NCBI GenBank assembly: GCA_038748065.1
Contig: JBCDJG010000043.1
Location: 1-41,676, forward strand
Direction of reading: 5' to 3'
Origin: JBCDJG01 sp038748065
GTDB taxonomy: Bacteria; Pseudomonadota; Gammaproteobacteria; Pseudomonadales; Halieaceae
DNA length: 41,676 nt
Each line of letters opens with the position of its first letter. Position 1 is the first letter of the stretch. The notes beneath the pieces were generated by a model, which saw nothing but the letters and a program-made list of their open reading frames with translations, ran no database searches and was not told where the DNA came from. Positions 1 to 8,007 of this stretch are shown piece after piece. The position numbers and the translations under genes are program-made.

Positions 1-197
1 CCGCTCGGCCCATGGCGCAGGGTGCGCGGCAGACCCAGCAGCAGGCACACAAGGAACTGCACTGCAATGATGACTTCTGTGCCTGCGAATTCGCCTGCGT
101 ACTTGGCCGCAACCGCCGCGGTGCTGGCCACCAGCACGGTAACGAAAGATAGGTAAACGGCTGTTCGAACCGGGTTACCCCGGCGTGATGTGTGCAT
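1..197 (-). CDS. DMT/EamA-type permease, N-terminal fragment (cut by window edge)
   Basis: An open frame begins at an ATG at 197 and runs without a stop off the left edge, giving 65 codons. The N-terminus is short and basic (MHTSRRGNPVRT), followed by a hydrophobic segment at about residues 13-32 and a second at about 46-58 ending in GLPRTLRHG. A short basic N-terminus followed by closely spaced helices is typical of the 10-helix drug/metabolite transporter superfamily (EamA), which are inner-membrane exporters or permeases. The assignment rests on this pattern only, since most of the protein is missing. The start lies 44 bases after the stop of the P450 gene on the same strand, so the two could be co-transcribed. 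It could instead be another small multi-helix membrane protein. Confidence 0.55.
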   Translation of the reverse strand, partial: MHTSRRGNPVRTAVYLSFVTVLVASTAAVAAKYAGEFAGTEVIIAVQFLVCLLLGLPRTLRHGPS

Positions 198-211
198 TGC
201 AACAGCTTACC

Positions 212-229
212 CCGCCCGTCGACGGGCGG
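212..229. repeat. 18-bp perfect palindrome between P450 and permease genes
   Basis: Positions 212-229 read CCGCCCGTCGACGGGCGG, which equals its own reverse complement. As RNA it would form a 7-bp GC stem with a TCGA loop. It lies between the stop of the P450 gene and the start of the permease gene, both on the minus strand. No T-tract follows on either strand, so it is not a classic intrinsic terminator. It may be a weak terminator, a processing hairpin or a protein site. Confidence 0.5.
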
Positions 230-241
230 AGAAGAGTGCTA

Positions 242-1516
242 TCAGGCGCTGGCGGCCTCTTTCGGTGAAGCGCCCTCCTCACCTTCTTCAACAACGTCAA
301 AGGCGATAGGCATGGCCTTGATGCCGTTGATGAAGTTGGAGCGCAGCCAATTAACATCGCCATCAAAGCGCGGGTTGCGTATACGCCTGAGTATCTCTTC
401 GAAGATCACCCTGAGCTCCAGCCTGGCAAGGTGCGAACCCATGCAAAAGTGCTCCCCGATGCCAAAGGCGCGGTGCTGATTTTTAACGTCTTCCCGCTGA
501 GCGCGAGTGATATCGAAGCGATCTGGATCAGAGAAAATGGCTTCGTCCGCGTTTGCAGCCGGGTAATAAAGCTGGATCTTGTCGCCTGCCTTGACGGCTT
601 GCCCACCGATCTCGCAGTCTTCCATCGCCGTGCGACGAAAGGCGATAACCGCCGGGTTGTAGCGCAAAAATTCCTCGATGGCCCCCTCCAGCAGATCCGG
701 GTTATCCACCAGTTCCTGATACTGCTCAGGATGCTCAAGCAGCAAGCGCATGCCCTGGCTGGTAACCGTCCGCGTGGTTTCGTTACCGGCCACAATAAGC
801 AGCATAAAGAAGTGGCAGAACTCCTCCTCTGTTAAGGGCTCATCCTCAACGGTGCCATTGAGCAGCACATTCACGATATCTTCTTGCGGATTGGCCTTGT
901 GCTGCGCCGCCAACTCCTGCGCCATGAGAAACATTTCCAACATGGCGTTGTTGCCGTCCTCCTCACTGGTTGTCAGCTCGGGGTCGTCCATGCCCAGCAT
1001 GGTGTTGGTCAATTCAAACAGTTTTCTGCGCTTCTCCAAGGGCACACCCATCAGCTCACATATCGCGATCAGGGGCAGTTCAGAGGCCACGTCCTCGACA
1101 AACTCGCAGCGACCACCTTCCACCGCTTTGTCGAGTATGTCCCGGGCAATCTGTTGAAAACGCCCGGTATAGCTGTCAACTTTTTTCGGGGTGAAGGCAC
1201 TGCGCACCAAACGCCGGTATTTCAGATGATGGGGCGGGTCCATGTTGATTAACTGCATTTGCATGATAGGCAGCATGGCTTCATCCGGCTCGTGCAGGAA
1301 GCAGGTTTTTACTTCTGATGAAAACAGCAGCGGGTTTTTAGACACATAGTCCAGGTCCTCGTGCCGGGTCACGGCCCAGAATCCGACCCCTTGCTCGGGA
1401 TCTTCGTGCCAGTAGACCGGCTCCTCGTTACGCAGGTACTTGAAGACCTCGCGATACTCGGCACCGCGAAAAGAGTCTGGCGCAGTCAAATCGATATGGA
1501 AGGGGCAGCCGGACAT
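242..1516 (-). CDS. Cytochrome P450, CYP125/CYP124/CYP142-like
   Basis: A class I bacterial cytochrome P450 monooxygenase of 424 residues, a normal family length. It shows the I-helix oxygen-binding motif AGNETT (243-248), the K-helix ExxR (E282, R285) and the haem loop FGIGEHFCMG with ligand Cys358. The INMDPPHH segment near 90-97 and the NGIK motif near the C-terminus resemble the mycobacterial CYP125/124/142 group, which hydroxylates the ends of sterol side chains and methyl-branched chains. The substrate here is therefore inferred to be a terpenoid or branched lipid. An upstream ATG at 1540 exists, but GAGG lies 8 bases before the ATG at 1516 and the predicted promoter would begin transcription only about 3 bases before 1540, so 1516 is preferred. 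No ferredoxin or ferredoxin reductase gene is in the window. Confidence 0.9.
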   Translation of the reverse strand: MSGCPFHIDLTAPDSFRGAEYREVFKYLRNEEPVYWHEDPEQGVGFWAVTRHEDLDYVSKNPLLFSSEVKTCFLHEPDEAMLPIMQMQLINMDPPHHLKYRRLVRSAFTPKKVDSYTGRFQQIARDILDKAVEGGRCEFVEDVASELPLIAICELMGVPLEKRRKLFELTNTMLGMDDPELTTSEEDGNNAMLEMFLMAQELAAQHKANPQEDIVNVLLNGTVEDEPLTEEEFCHFFMLLIVAGNETTRTVTSQGMRLLLEHPEQYQELVDNPDLLEGAIEEFLRYNPAVIAFRRTAMEDCEIGGQAVKAGDKIQLYYPAANADEAIFSDPDRFDITRAQREDVKNQHRAFGIGEHFCMGSHLARLELRVIFEEILRRIRNPRFDGDVNWLRSNFINGIKAMPIAFDVVEEGEEGASPKEAASA

Positions 1517-1549
1517 GGCATTTACCTCGAGTGGTGTCATCGAGCAGAA

Positions 1550-1577
1550 ACTATAACCTATTAGTCCCTAGCTTCAA
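1550..1577 (-). promoter_or_regulatory. Predicted sigma70 promoter for the minus-strand P450
   Basis: On the minus strand a TTGAAG -35 (complement of 1572-1577) and a TATAGT -10 (complement of 1550-1555) are separated by 16 bp. The -10 matches the consensus at 5 of 6 positions. Transcription would start near 1543, leaving a leader of about 27 bases before the ATG at 1516. Confidence 0.5.
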
Positions 1578-1621
1578 GCCCTGAAGGGTCATCTTTACCG
1601 CCAGGCAAAATACAATCAGGC

Positions 1622-1650
1622 TTGACTGTTTTATTTCAGGCTCGCATACT
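1622..1650 (+). promoter_or_regulatory. Predicted sigma70 promoter for the plus-strand P450
   Basis: TTGACT (1622-1627, 5 of 6 to consensus) and CATACT (1645-1650, 4 of 6) are separated by 17 bp. Transcription would start near 1657, just ahead of the AGGAG at 1671. The -35 box coincides with the in-frame TTG that gives the longest reading frame, which argues against that TTG being the translation start. Confidence 0.5.
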
Positions 1651-1681
1651 TTGCCCCACAATAACTCACCAGGAGTCACCC

Positions 1682-2938
1682 GTGACCCAACCCACCGTCA
1701 CCGACACCCGCGCTCTGGCGGACATGCCGCTATTCGATCCAAATACGCTGAAGTGTCCCTATCACTTCGACAGCACTCTGCGACATGAGGCGCCCGTGTA
1801 TAAGGACCCACAGTCGGGCGTCTATGTCGTTTCCACCTATGACCTCGTCCGGCAGGCACACCGGGCCGCAGACGTATTTTCGAATGAATTCACTCTTGCC
1901 ATCGGCTCATCGCGACGGCTCGACGAAGAAGTGGTCGATGCCATGCGTTCGACCTATGACCTGGGTAAGGGCACGATGCTTACCATCGATAACCCGCAGC
2001 ACGACATCTACCGAAGCTCAGTGAGAGAGTTTTTCCTGGCGCCAAATCTGCAGCGCTTTCGCCCCTGGGTTAGTGATTTTGCCGAGAAATTGGTGGCGGA
2101 GATTCCCGCCGGAGAGCCCTACCACTTTATTGACCAGTTCAGCCGCCCCCTGCCACTGTCAATGATCATGCATGTGCTCGGCATTCCCCTCGAACTCTTC
2201 GACAAGGCCTTTGCCTGGACGGTCGCAAACGTCACCGTGCTTTCGCAGGTCGCGGACAAGGAGGCCTTGCTGGAGGCCAACGCCCTGATCAAGGAAGAGT
2301 ATGACTGGTTCGTCGAGGCATTGAACGAGCGCCGCAGCAATCCACTGGACGACCTGTTGACGGTCATCGCACATTCAGAATACGAAGGACGCCCCTTCAC
2401 CATTGAAGAGCAGCTCTCGCATTGCACGCAGTTTCTGGTGGCAGGCAACGAGACCACCACGGCGACTCTGGCCGAAGGCATACGCCAACTTTGCCTCAAT
2501 CCCGAGCAGGAAGCGCTGGTACGAGCCGACTATTCTCTGATTCCCAACCTCGTTGAGGAAACCCTGCGCCTGGCGACGCCAACATCCAATATGTGGCGCC
2601 TTACCAAGTCCGACTACGACCTGGGCGGTGTCACTATTCCGGCGGGAAGTATGGTGTTGCTCAAGTACTTTTCTTCAAACCACGACGACGGCATGTTCGA
2701 GTCGCCTATGGAGTTTGATGTGACCCGCGGAAACGCCAAGCGCCACATCGCCTTTGGCTTTGGCACACACGTCTGCATCGGCCAGCACCTGTCGCGACTG
2801 GAGATGATCGTCGCCTGGGAAAAGCTGTTTGATGGCACCACGGGTATGCGTCTTGCGTGCGATCCATCGGAGCTTGAGTACATGCCGAATATTCTGCTTC
2901 GCGGCCTCGAGGAGATACCGGTAGTCTTCGATAAATAA
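1682..2938 (+). CDS. Cytochrome P450 (second, divergent)
   Basis: A second soluble bacterial P450, 418 residues, transcribed divergently from the first. It carries AGNETT (254-259) in the I helix, ExxR (E293, R296) and the haem-binding loop FGFGTHVCIG with Cys365. Its N-terminal half differs strongly from the other P450, so the two are not recent duplicates and probably act on different substrates or positions. The chosen start is the GTG at 1682, preceded by AGGAG at 1671-1675 with a 6-base spacer. The longer frame from the TTG at 1622 would begin inside a predicted -35 box. It needs an electron-transfer partner encoded elsewhere. The family is certain, the substrate unknown. Confidence 0.9.
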   Translation: MTQPTVTDTRALADMPLFDPNTLKCPYHFDSTLRHEAPVYKDPQSGVYVVSTYDLVRQAHRAADVFSNEFTLAIGSSRRLDEEVVDAMRSTYDLGKGTMLTIDNPQHDIYRSSVREFFLAPNLQRFRPWVSDFAEKLVAEIPAGEPYHFIDQFSRPLPLSMIMHVLGIPLELFDKAFAWTVANVTVLSQVADKEALLEANALIKEEYDWFVEALNERRSNPLDDLLTVIAHSEYEGRPFTIEEQLSHCTQFLVAGNETTTATLAEGIRQLCLNPEQEALVRADYSLIPNLVEETLRLATPTSNMWRLTKSDYDLGGVTIPAGSMVLLKYFSSNHDDGMFESPMEFDVTRGNAKRHIAFGFGTHVCIGQHLSRLEMIVAWEKLFDGTTGMRLACDPSELEYMPNILLRGLEEIPVVFDK

Positions 2939-2941
2939 GCG

Positions 2942-3856
2942 TCAGACTGCACCATCGAGGCGAATCTGAGCGACCTCCTGCCGGACCAGGCTCCGCAACC
3001 AGGCATTAGCAGGATCATCGTCCGCAGCGCGGGGCCAAAACAGGCTCCACCCCAAGGGCTCCGGCGCGAAAGGTAATTCGCGCAGTGTCAGTGATAGCGT
3101 CTGCGCCAGGCTAAAGGGCACGGTCCACAGCAAATCCGTCTCTGCGGCAACGCGTGCGGCCACCAGGTAATTCTGTACGCGCATTGCGATGTGCCGCTGA
3201 TGCCCCAGCCGGTAGAGGGCCATATCAACTTGCCCGCGACCCCGAGGCCGGCTGGAAACATGCAGGTGTTCGCCGCTCAGGTAATCCTCCAGGTTCAACG
3301 TTCTACGTCTGCCCAGGGGGTGGCCTTTGCGCATCGCCAGCACATAACGCGACTCACCCAGGGGCTGCTGAACGAGCTCACGTGCGCGAACCACCGGCGC
3401 GTCAAGCAAGAGATCCAACTGGCCTGCGCGCAGCTGCGCCGTCGCAGCATCACGATCGCTGTAGTAAGACGTCAGCGAGATGCCGGGAGCCAACTTCTCC
3501 GTTGCACGGCGCAATCGCGGCAGCAGCAGAGTTTCGGCGAGGTCACTGATCGCTAGATGAAAGGTCTTGTCGGCGCTCAGGGGGTCAAAGCGCGCGCCAG
3601 CTCCCACACTGTCACCCAAGAGTTCCAGCGCTCGCCGCACGTCCGCGGCCATCGCGTCCGCGACCGGCGTGGGGGCCACTCCGCCTGGCATGCGCACAAA
3701 GAGCGGATCGTTGAAGCTGCTGCGCAGCCGCTTCAATGCGTTGCTTACCGCAGGCTGGGTCAGGCTGAGGGTGCCTGCCACCCGCGTGATGTTGCGTTCG
3801 CGGTAGATAGCATCAAACACCACGAAAAGATTCAGATCGATATTGTCGAGGCGCAC
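2942..3856 (-). CDS. LysR-type transcriptional regulator
   Basis: A LysR-family regulator of 304 residues. The N-terminus has the winged helix-turn-helix (about 4-62), with the recognition stretch LTQPAVSNALKRLR followed by DPLFVR. The C-terminal periplasmic-binding-like effector domain begins near residue 90. The frame can be extended to a GTG at 3895, but that start would lie inside a palindromic operator. The GTG at 3856 is preceded by GGAAGG with a 9-base spacer and gives the usual short lead-in MRLDNIDLNLF. It is divergent from the acyl-CoA dehydrogenase operon at 3987-9309 and ends 4 bases from the P450 stop. It most likely controls the divergent operon through the dyad at 3886-3908 and represses itself. 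The effector is unknown. Confidence 0.88.
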   Translation of the reverse strand: MRLDNIDLNLFVVFDAIYRERNITRVAGTLSLTQPAVSNALKRLRSSFNDPLFVRMPGGVAPTPVADAMAADVRRALELLGDSVGAGARFDPLSADKTFHLAISDLAETLLLPRLRRATEKLAPGISLTSYYSDRDAATAQLRAGQLDLLLDAPVVRARELVQQPLGESRYVLAMRKGHPLGRRRTLNLEDYLSGEHLHVSSRPRGRGQVDMALYRLGHQRHIAMRVQNYLVAARVAAETDLLWTVPFSLAQTLSLTLRELPFAPEPLGWSLFWPRAADDDPANAWLRSLVRQEVAQIRLDGAV

Positions 3857-3885
3857 AGCGTTTGACCTTCCATTTCCATGAAGCC

Positions 3886-3908
3886 TTACATTCACTGAGT
3901 GAATGTAA
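3886..3908. promoter_or_regulatory. LTTR operator: 11-bp perfect inverted repeat
   Basis: Two 11-base arms, TTACATTCACT (3886-3896) and AGTGAATGTAA (3898-3908), are perfect reverse complements around a single central G. The dyad contains the LysR-type T-N11-A motif (T3891, A3903). Its centre lies about 66 bases before the predicted transcription start of the divergent operon, the classical position of an LTTR recognition site. It also lies just upstream of the regulator's own translation start. Confidence 0.75.
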
Positions 3909-3928
3909 AGCGATAATTAGAATAAATT

Positions 3929-3956
3929 TTTGTGATGTCTGTCAAGGCCCTATACT
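3929..3956 (+). promoter_or_regulatory. Predicted promoter of the acyl-CoA dehydrogenase operon
   Basis: TTGTGA (3929-3934) and TATACT (3951-3956) are separated by 16 bp. The -10 is strong (5 of 6) and the -35 weak (4 of 6), as expected for an activator-dependent promoter. The start would be near 3963, followed by GGAGG at 3973-3977. Confidence 0.5.
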
Positions 3957-3986
3957 GAAGGTCCGCAAGCATGGAGGAATACCGCA

Positions 3987-5219
3987 ATGATGGAATTCGG
4001 ACAGGCATCGCAGCAGTACCAAGCGCAGCTCACCCGCTTTTTCGACGAACACATCTATCCGAATGAGGATGCTTATGCCGCGCAGTTGGCCGCGGCTGAA
4101 AACCGCTGGGCTCCGCTACCGCTGATGGATGAACTGAAGGTCAAAGCGCGGGCGGCTGGCCTGTGGAACCTGTTCGTGCCACCGGCCCTGTCCGAATTTT
4201 GCGAGCACGACGGGCTCAGTAACTTCGACTACGCGCCCCTCGCTGAAACGATGGGACGAGTGCTGTGGTCGCCGGAAGTGTTTAACTGCAACGCGCCGGA
4301 TACAGGCAACATGGAAGTGTTCATGAAATACGGTAACCCGGAGCAGCAGGCCCAGTGGCTGACACCGCTGCTTGCCGGTGAGATTCGATCTTCCTATGCC
4401 ATGACCGAGCCCCAGGTCGCCTCGTCGGACGCAACCAATGTCGAGCTGAGTATTCAGCGCGATGGCGAAGAGTGGGTGCTCAACGGTCGCAAGTGGTTCA
4501 TCACGAACGCTATGTACGAGCGCACCCGAATTTTTATCGTGATGGGCAAGTCAGACCCCGATAACCCCAACCGGCACCAGCAACAGAGTCAGGTACTGGT
4601 GCCCAAAGGGACGCCCGGGCTGGAATTCGTCCGCTCGCTGACCACGCTCGGCTACGACGACGCGCCGCTGGGGCACGCCGAACTGCGCTTTAGCGACGTG
4701 CGCGTTCCGCTTGGCAATATGCTGCTCGGCGAGGGTAGAGGTTTCGAGATCGCCCAGGGTCGGCTAGGCCCGGGCCGCATCCACCACTGCATGCGCCTCA
4801 TCGGAGCGGCGCAGCGTTCACTCGAGCTTGCCTGCCAGCGCACAACCGAGCGCAGCACCTTTGGCCGTACGCTGTCACAGCATCAGTCAGTGCGGGAGGA
4901 CATTTCGAAGTGCTTCTCGGAAATTGAAATGGCGCGGCTGCTGGTGCTCAAAACCTGCGCGAAGATGGACGATGTGGGAGCCAAGGGTGCGATGGACCTC
5001 ATTGCCGCCAGCAAGACGACTGTGCCCCTGCTGGTACAGAACGTCATCGACCGTTGCATGCAGGTCCATGGCGCAGGCGGGCTCACGGAAGACTATATGA
5101 TGGCAGAAGCTTTCAACTACGCTCGCTGGTGCCGACAGGCCGACGGCCCGGACCAGGTCCACCAGATGGCGCTAGGCAAACAGATCATCAAGCGCTACAG
5201 CGAAGGGCCGGACGCATGA
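3987..5219 (+). CDS. Acyl-CoA dehydrogenase, ACAD10/ACAD11-like
   Basis: A flavin-dependent acyl-CoA dehydrogenase of 410 residues that introduces an alpha,beta double bond into an acyl-CoA and passes electrons to ETF. The central flavin/substrate motif YAMTEPQVASSDATN (about 137-151) and the GPGRIHHCMR helix near 265 are typical of the ACAD10/11 branch. The usual catalytic Glu of EGTNE is replaced by Asp in ADGPDQVH near residue 388, also normal for that branch. GGAGG at 3973-3977 lies 9 bases before the first ATG; a second ATG follows at once. The stop overlaps the next start (ATGA), indicating translational coupling. It is the first gene of the four-gene operon and may act on 4-hydroxy or branched acyl-CoAs as mammalian ACAD11 does, but the substrate is not readable from sequence. 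Confidence 0.88.
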   Translation: MMEFGQASQQYQAQLTRFFDEHIYPNEDAYAAQLAAAENRWAPLPLMDELKVKARAAGLWNLFVPPALSEFCEHDGLSNFDYAPLAETMGRVLWSPEVFNCNAPDTGNMEVFMKYGNPEQQAQWLTPLLAGEIRSSYAMTEPQVASSDATNVELSIQRDGEEWVLNGRKWFITNAMYERTRIFIVMGKSDPDNPNRHQQQSQVLVPKGTPGLEFVRSLTTLGYDDAPLGHAELRFSDVRVPLGNMLLGEGRGFEIAQGRLGPGRIHHCMRLIGAAQRSLELACQRTTERSTFGRTLSQHQSVREDISKCFSEIEMARLLVLKTCAKMDDVGAKGAMDLIAASKTTVPLLVQNVIDRCMQVHGAGGLTEDYMMAEAFNYARWCRQADGPDQVHQMALGKQIIKRYSEGPDA

Positions 5220-5995
5220 GCATCGACGTCAGCGCCATGCTGTCGCTGCAGGGGAGGACGGCTCTTGTAACGGGCGCTTCCAGCGGCCTCGGTGAGCACT
5301 TTGCCCGGGTCCTTGCTGCGGCAGGTGCTCGAGTCGCCGTTGGCGCGCGACGCGTAGAACGGCTCGACGCGCTGGTAGAAGAACTCGTCGCCGCAGGCGG
5401 CGAGGCCCTGGCAGTACCGCTCGACGTCTCTGACGCAGGCAGTGTCACGACAGCCCTTGCCACTATTGAGGCACACTTCGGCGTTGCCGATGTGCTCATC
5501 AACAATGCCGGCGTCGCTGACTCCCGCTACTGCCTTAAGGTCGATGAAGCAAGCTGGGACTACATCATGGATACCAATCTCAAGGCGGTCTGGCGTCTGG
5601 CCAGAGACGTCGCGGCGCGCTGCATTGCAGCGGACAAGCCGGGCGCCATCGTCAACATTGCCTCTATTCTGGGGCTGCGCGTGAGTTTTGGCGAAAGCAC
5701 CTATGCCGTATCCAAGGCGGCCGTCGTGCAGATGACGAAGGCCATGGCCCTGGAGCTCGCCCGCAAGAATATTCGCATCAATGCGCTCTGCCCGGGGTAT
5801 TTCGCAACGGAGTTAAACACCGGCTATCTGCAGAGTGACCAGGGCCAGGACATGCTCAGCAAGACGCCGGCCGGCCGCGCCGGGCAGCTCAATGAGCTCA
5901 GCGCCCCGCTGTTGTTGCTCGCGTCCGGGGCAGGTAGCTTCATCAATGGCGCGACCCTGGCAGTCGACGGCGGTCACCTGGTCAGCAGCCTGTAG
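5216..5995 (+). CDS. Short-chain dehydrogenase/reductase (classical SDR)
   Basis: A classical SDR oxidoreductase of 259 residues acting on a hydroxy or keto group. The Rossmann motif TGASSGLG lies at 19-26, NNAG at 96-99, and the catalytic set is N121, S150, Y163 and K167 (YAVSK). Arg residues after the second strand (GARR, about 43-46) suggest a preference for NADP(H). The C-terminus has the family signature LAVDGG. The frame is open back to 5054, but the ATG at 5216 overlaps the preceding stop (ATGA) and begins a normal SDR N-terminus. It probably works on the same substrate series as its neighbours, for example by oxidising a hydroxyacyl-CoA. Confidence 0.88.
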   Translation: MSIDVSAMLSLQGRTALVTGASSGLGEHFARVLAAAGARVAVGARRVERLDALVEELVAAGGEALAVPLDVSDAGSVTTALATIEAHFGVADVLINNAGVADSRYCLKVDEASWDYIMDTNLKAVWRLARDVAARCIAADKPGAIVNIASILGLRVSFGESTYAVSKAAVVQMTKAMALELARKNIRINALCPGYFATELNTGYLQSDQGQDMLSKTPAGRAGQLNELSAPLLLLASGAGSFINGATLAVDGGHLVSSL

Positions 5996-6032
5996 TAAAC
6001 TAGCGGGCTTTCGCTATTCGGTGGAACCCGCT

Positions 6033-8006
6033 ATGCAAAGTCTCTGGAACAACCAGGACGCCGCTGCGTTCGTCGGTGACGACCTGGCCATGCGCGTCTA
6101 TACCTCACGGCTATTAGGCGCCAGCGAGGATCTCGTCATGCACGGCGGTGGCAATACTTCCGTGAAGGGCACCGCCTCCAACTTTTTCGGTGACGAGATC
6201 GACGTACTCTACGTCAAGGGCAGCGGCTGGGACCTGAAAACCATCGAAAAGCCGGGCTTCCCGGCGCTGCGCCTGGCAGAGACCTGCCGCCTGGCGGAGC
6301 TCGAGACCTTGAGCGATGTTGACATGACCCGTCAGCTGCGCAGCTTCATGCTTGACCCCACGGCGCCGTCTCCTTCAGTGGAGGCTATCCTGCACGCCAT
6401 CATGCCCTTCAAGTTCGTTGACCACACGCATACCGACGCTATCGTGACGCTGACGAATAACCCGGGGGGCGAGGCCCTCATGGCGGACCTGTTCCCAGAC
6501 TGCCTTGTGCTGCCTTACATCATGCCGGGCTTCATCCTCTCAAGGCAGGTGCTTGAGGCGATTCGTGACATAGACCTTGGAGATTATCGCGGGATTATTC
6601 TTATGCACCATGGGGTATTCACCTATAGCGACAATGCTCGCGAGGCCTATGAAACCATGATCGACCTGGTTACGAGGGCCGAAGATTACATCGCGGCTCA
6701 GACACAGGAGACGCAGCCTGAGCAATCATTCGACATTGATCTTGAAGACCTCGCTCGTATCCGGCGGGCGGTGTCTCAGGCGCGGGGTGCCGCGCAGCTG
6801 GCCATGGTGGATGCGAGCCCTGAAGCGCAGCGCTATACCGCGCGGTCCGACCTCGACGCTATCGCCGGTCGTGGGCCTATCACTCCCGATCACGTTTTAC
6901 GCACCAAACGCATCCCGGTCATCCTGCCGAAAGAGCCTGCACCTGATATACCTGAGGTGGCCCGTTTCGCCAGCGACTACGCGGCGTACTTTGACGCGCA
7001 CACGGACGGCGAACTCACCATGCTCGACCCCGCACCCAGGGTCGGCCTATGGCAGGACACCGGCATCATTGCCTTCGGCGACAGCACAAAAGCCTGCGGC
7101 ATCGCGGCCGATATTGCTCGCCACACTGCCTGGGCCGTACAGACGGGAGAGGCCCTGGGAGGTTGGCAGGCGCTGCCACCTTCGGACATCTTCGAGCTGG
7201 AGTATTGGTCACTGGAACAGGCCAAGCTTGGCAAAGGCGGGGCGTCAAAACCGCATCAGGGTAAAGTCGCGCTGGTCACCGGTGCCGCCAGCGGCATCGG
7301 CCTTGCCACCGCCCGATCTCTATCTGCTGATGGCGCGGCGGTCGTGGGCCTGGATATCAACCCGGAGACCGCCACGGTTCTGGCAGCTGAAGGCTGTACC
7401 GGTCTGGTGTGCGATCTTACGAATGAAGTGGCGCTACGTGAGGCGGTCTATGATACGGTTCGCCGCTTCGGGGGCCTGGACATACTGGTGTGTAACGCCG
7501 GCATCTTCCCCGCTGGAGAGTACCTCGATGGCCATAGCGCTGCGGCCTGGGACGAGACCCTGGCGGTGAACCTGACATCGACTCAACGCCTGCTAGCCAT
7601 GGCAATTCCCTTCCTGAAACTCGGAGTCGACGCATCGGTACTGGTGGTCGGCTCGCGCAATTACCCGGCACCTGGGCCCGGCGCCGCCGCGTATTCTGTC
7701 AGCAAGGCAGGGCTTACCCAGCTCGCCCGTGTCGCGGCACTGGAACTGGCACCTGACGGCATTCGCGTGAATGTGGTGCACCCGGACGCTGTATTTGACA
7801 GCGGGCTGTGGACCGATGAAGCCCTCGCCACCTCTGCCGCGCGTTATGGCATCAGCGTCGAGGAATACAAACAGAAAAATCTCTTGAAGGCGCATATTAG
7901 CTCAGCGCAGGTGGGAGAGCTGCTCGCCGCCCTGGCCAGCCCCTTGTTTGCAGCGACGACGGGCGCACAGATCCCCATCGATGGCGGCAACGACAGGGTC
8001 ATCTAG
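6033..8006 (+). CDS. Bifunctional class II aldolase / short-chain dehydrogenase fusion
   Basis: A 657-residue two-domain protein. Residues 1 to about 400 form a class II aldolase/adducin domain with HGGGNTS (37-43), the zinc-type HTH motif (H131, H133) and a third histidine in MHHGV (192-193). Residues 408-657 form an SDR domain with TGAASGIG (416-423), Asp441 after the second strand (NAD preference), CNAG (487-490), S541, Y554 and K558. The architecture matches the RhaD-RhaE-type fusions in which aldol cleavage produces an aldehyde that is oxidised or reduced by the attached dehydrogenase. The frame is open upstream, but the ATG at 6033, with GGTGG 8 bases before it, fits the family start. 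It sits in an operon of fatty-acid-type genes rather than sugar genes, so the substrate may not be rhamnulose phosphate. Confidence 0.85.
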   Translation: MQSLWNNQDAAAFVGDDLAMRVYTSRLLGASEDLVMHGGGNTSVKGTASNFFGDEIDVLYVKGSGWDLKTIEKPGFPALRLAETCRLAELETLSDVDMTRQLRSFMLDPTAPSPSVEAILHAIMPFKFVDHTHTDAIVTLTNNPGGEALMADLFPDCLVLPYIMPGFILSRQVLEAIRDIDLGDYRGIILMHHGVFTYSDNAREAYETMIDLVTRAEDYIAAQTQETQPEQSFDIDLEDLARIRRAVSQARGAAQLAMVDASPEAQRYTARSDLDAIAGRGPITPDHVLRTKRIPVILPKEPAPDIPEVARFASDYAAYFDAHTDGELTMLDPAPRVGLWQDTGIIAFGDSTKACGIAADIARHTAWAVQTGEALGGWQALPPSDIFELEYWSLEQAKLGKGGASKPHQGKVALVTGAASGIGLATARSLSADGAAVVGLDINPETATVLAAEGCTGLVCDLTNEVALREAVYDTVRRFGGLDILVCNAGIFPAGEYLDGHSAAAWDETLAVNLTSTQRLLAMAIPFLKLGVDASVLVVGSRNYPAPGPGAAAYSVSKAGLTQLARVAALELAPDGIRVNVVHPDAVFDSGLWTDEALATSAARYGISVEEYKQKNLLKAHISSAQVGELLAALASPLFAATTGAQIPIDGGNDRVI

Positions 8007-8007
8007 G

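Noticed and set aside
175..366. Small minus-strand open frame overlapping the P450 3' end
   Set aside because: It lies in another frame of the P450 gene and across the palindrome, with no ribosome binding site and low-complexity composition.
5054..5215. N-terminal extension of the SDR gene inside the acyl-CoA dehydrogenase gene
   Set aside because: The extension is Arg/Pro/Gly-rich and is a shadow of the dehydrogenase; the ATGA-coupled start at 5216 gives a normal SDR N-terminus.
5835..6032. N-terminal extension of the aldolase-SDR fusion
   Set aside because: It overlaps the SDR gene in another frame and has no domain character; the family start is at the ATG at 6033.
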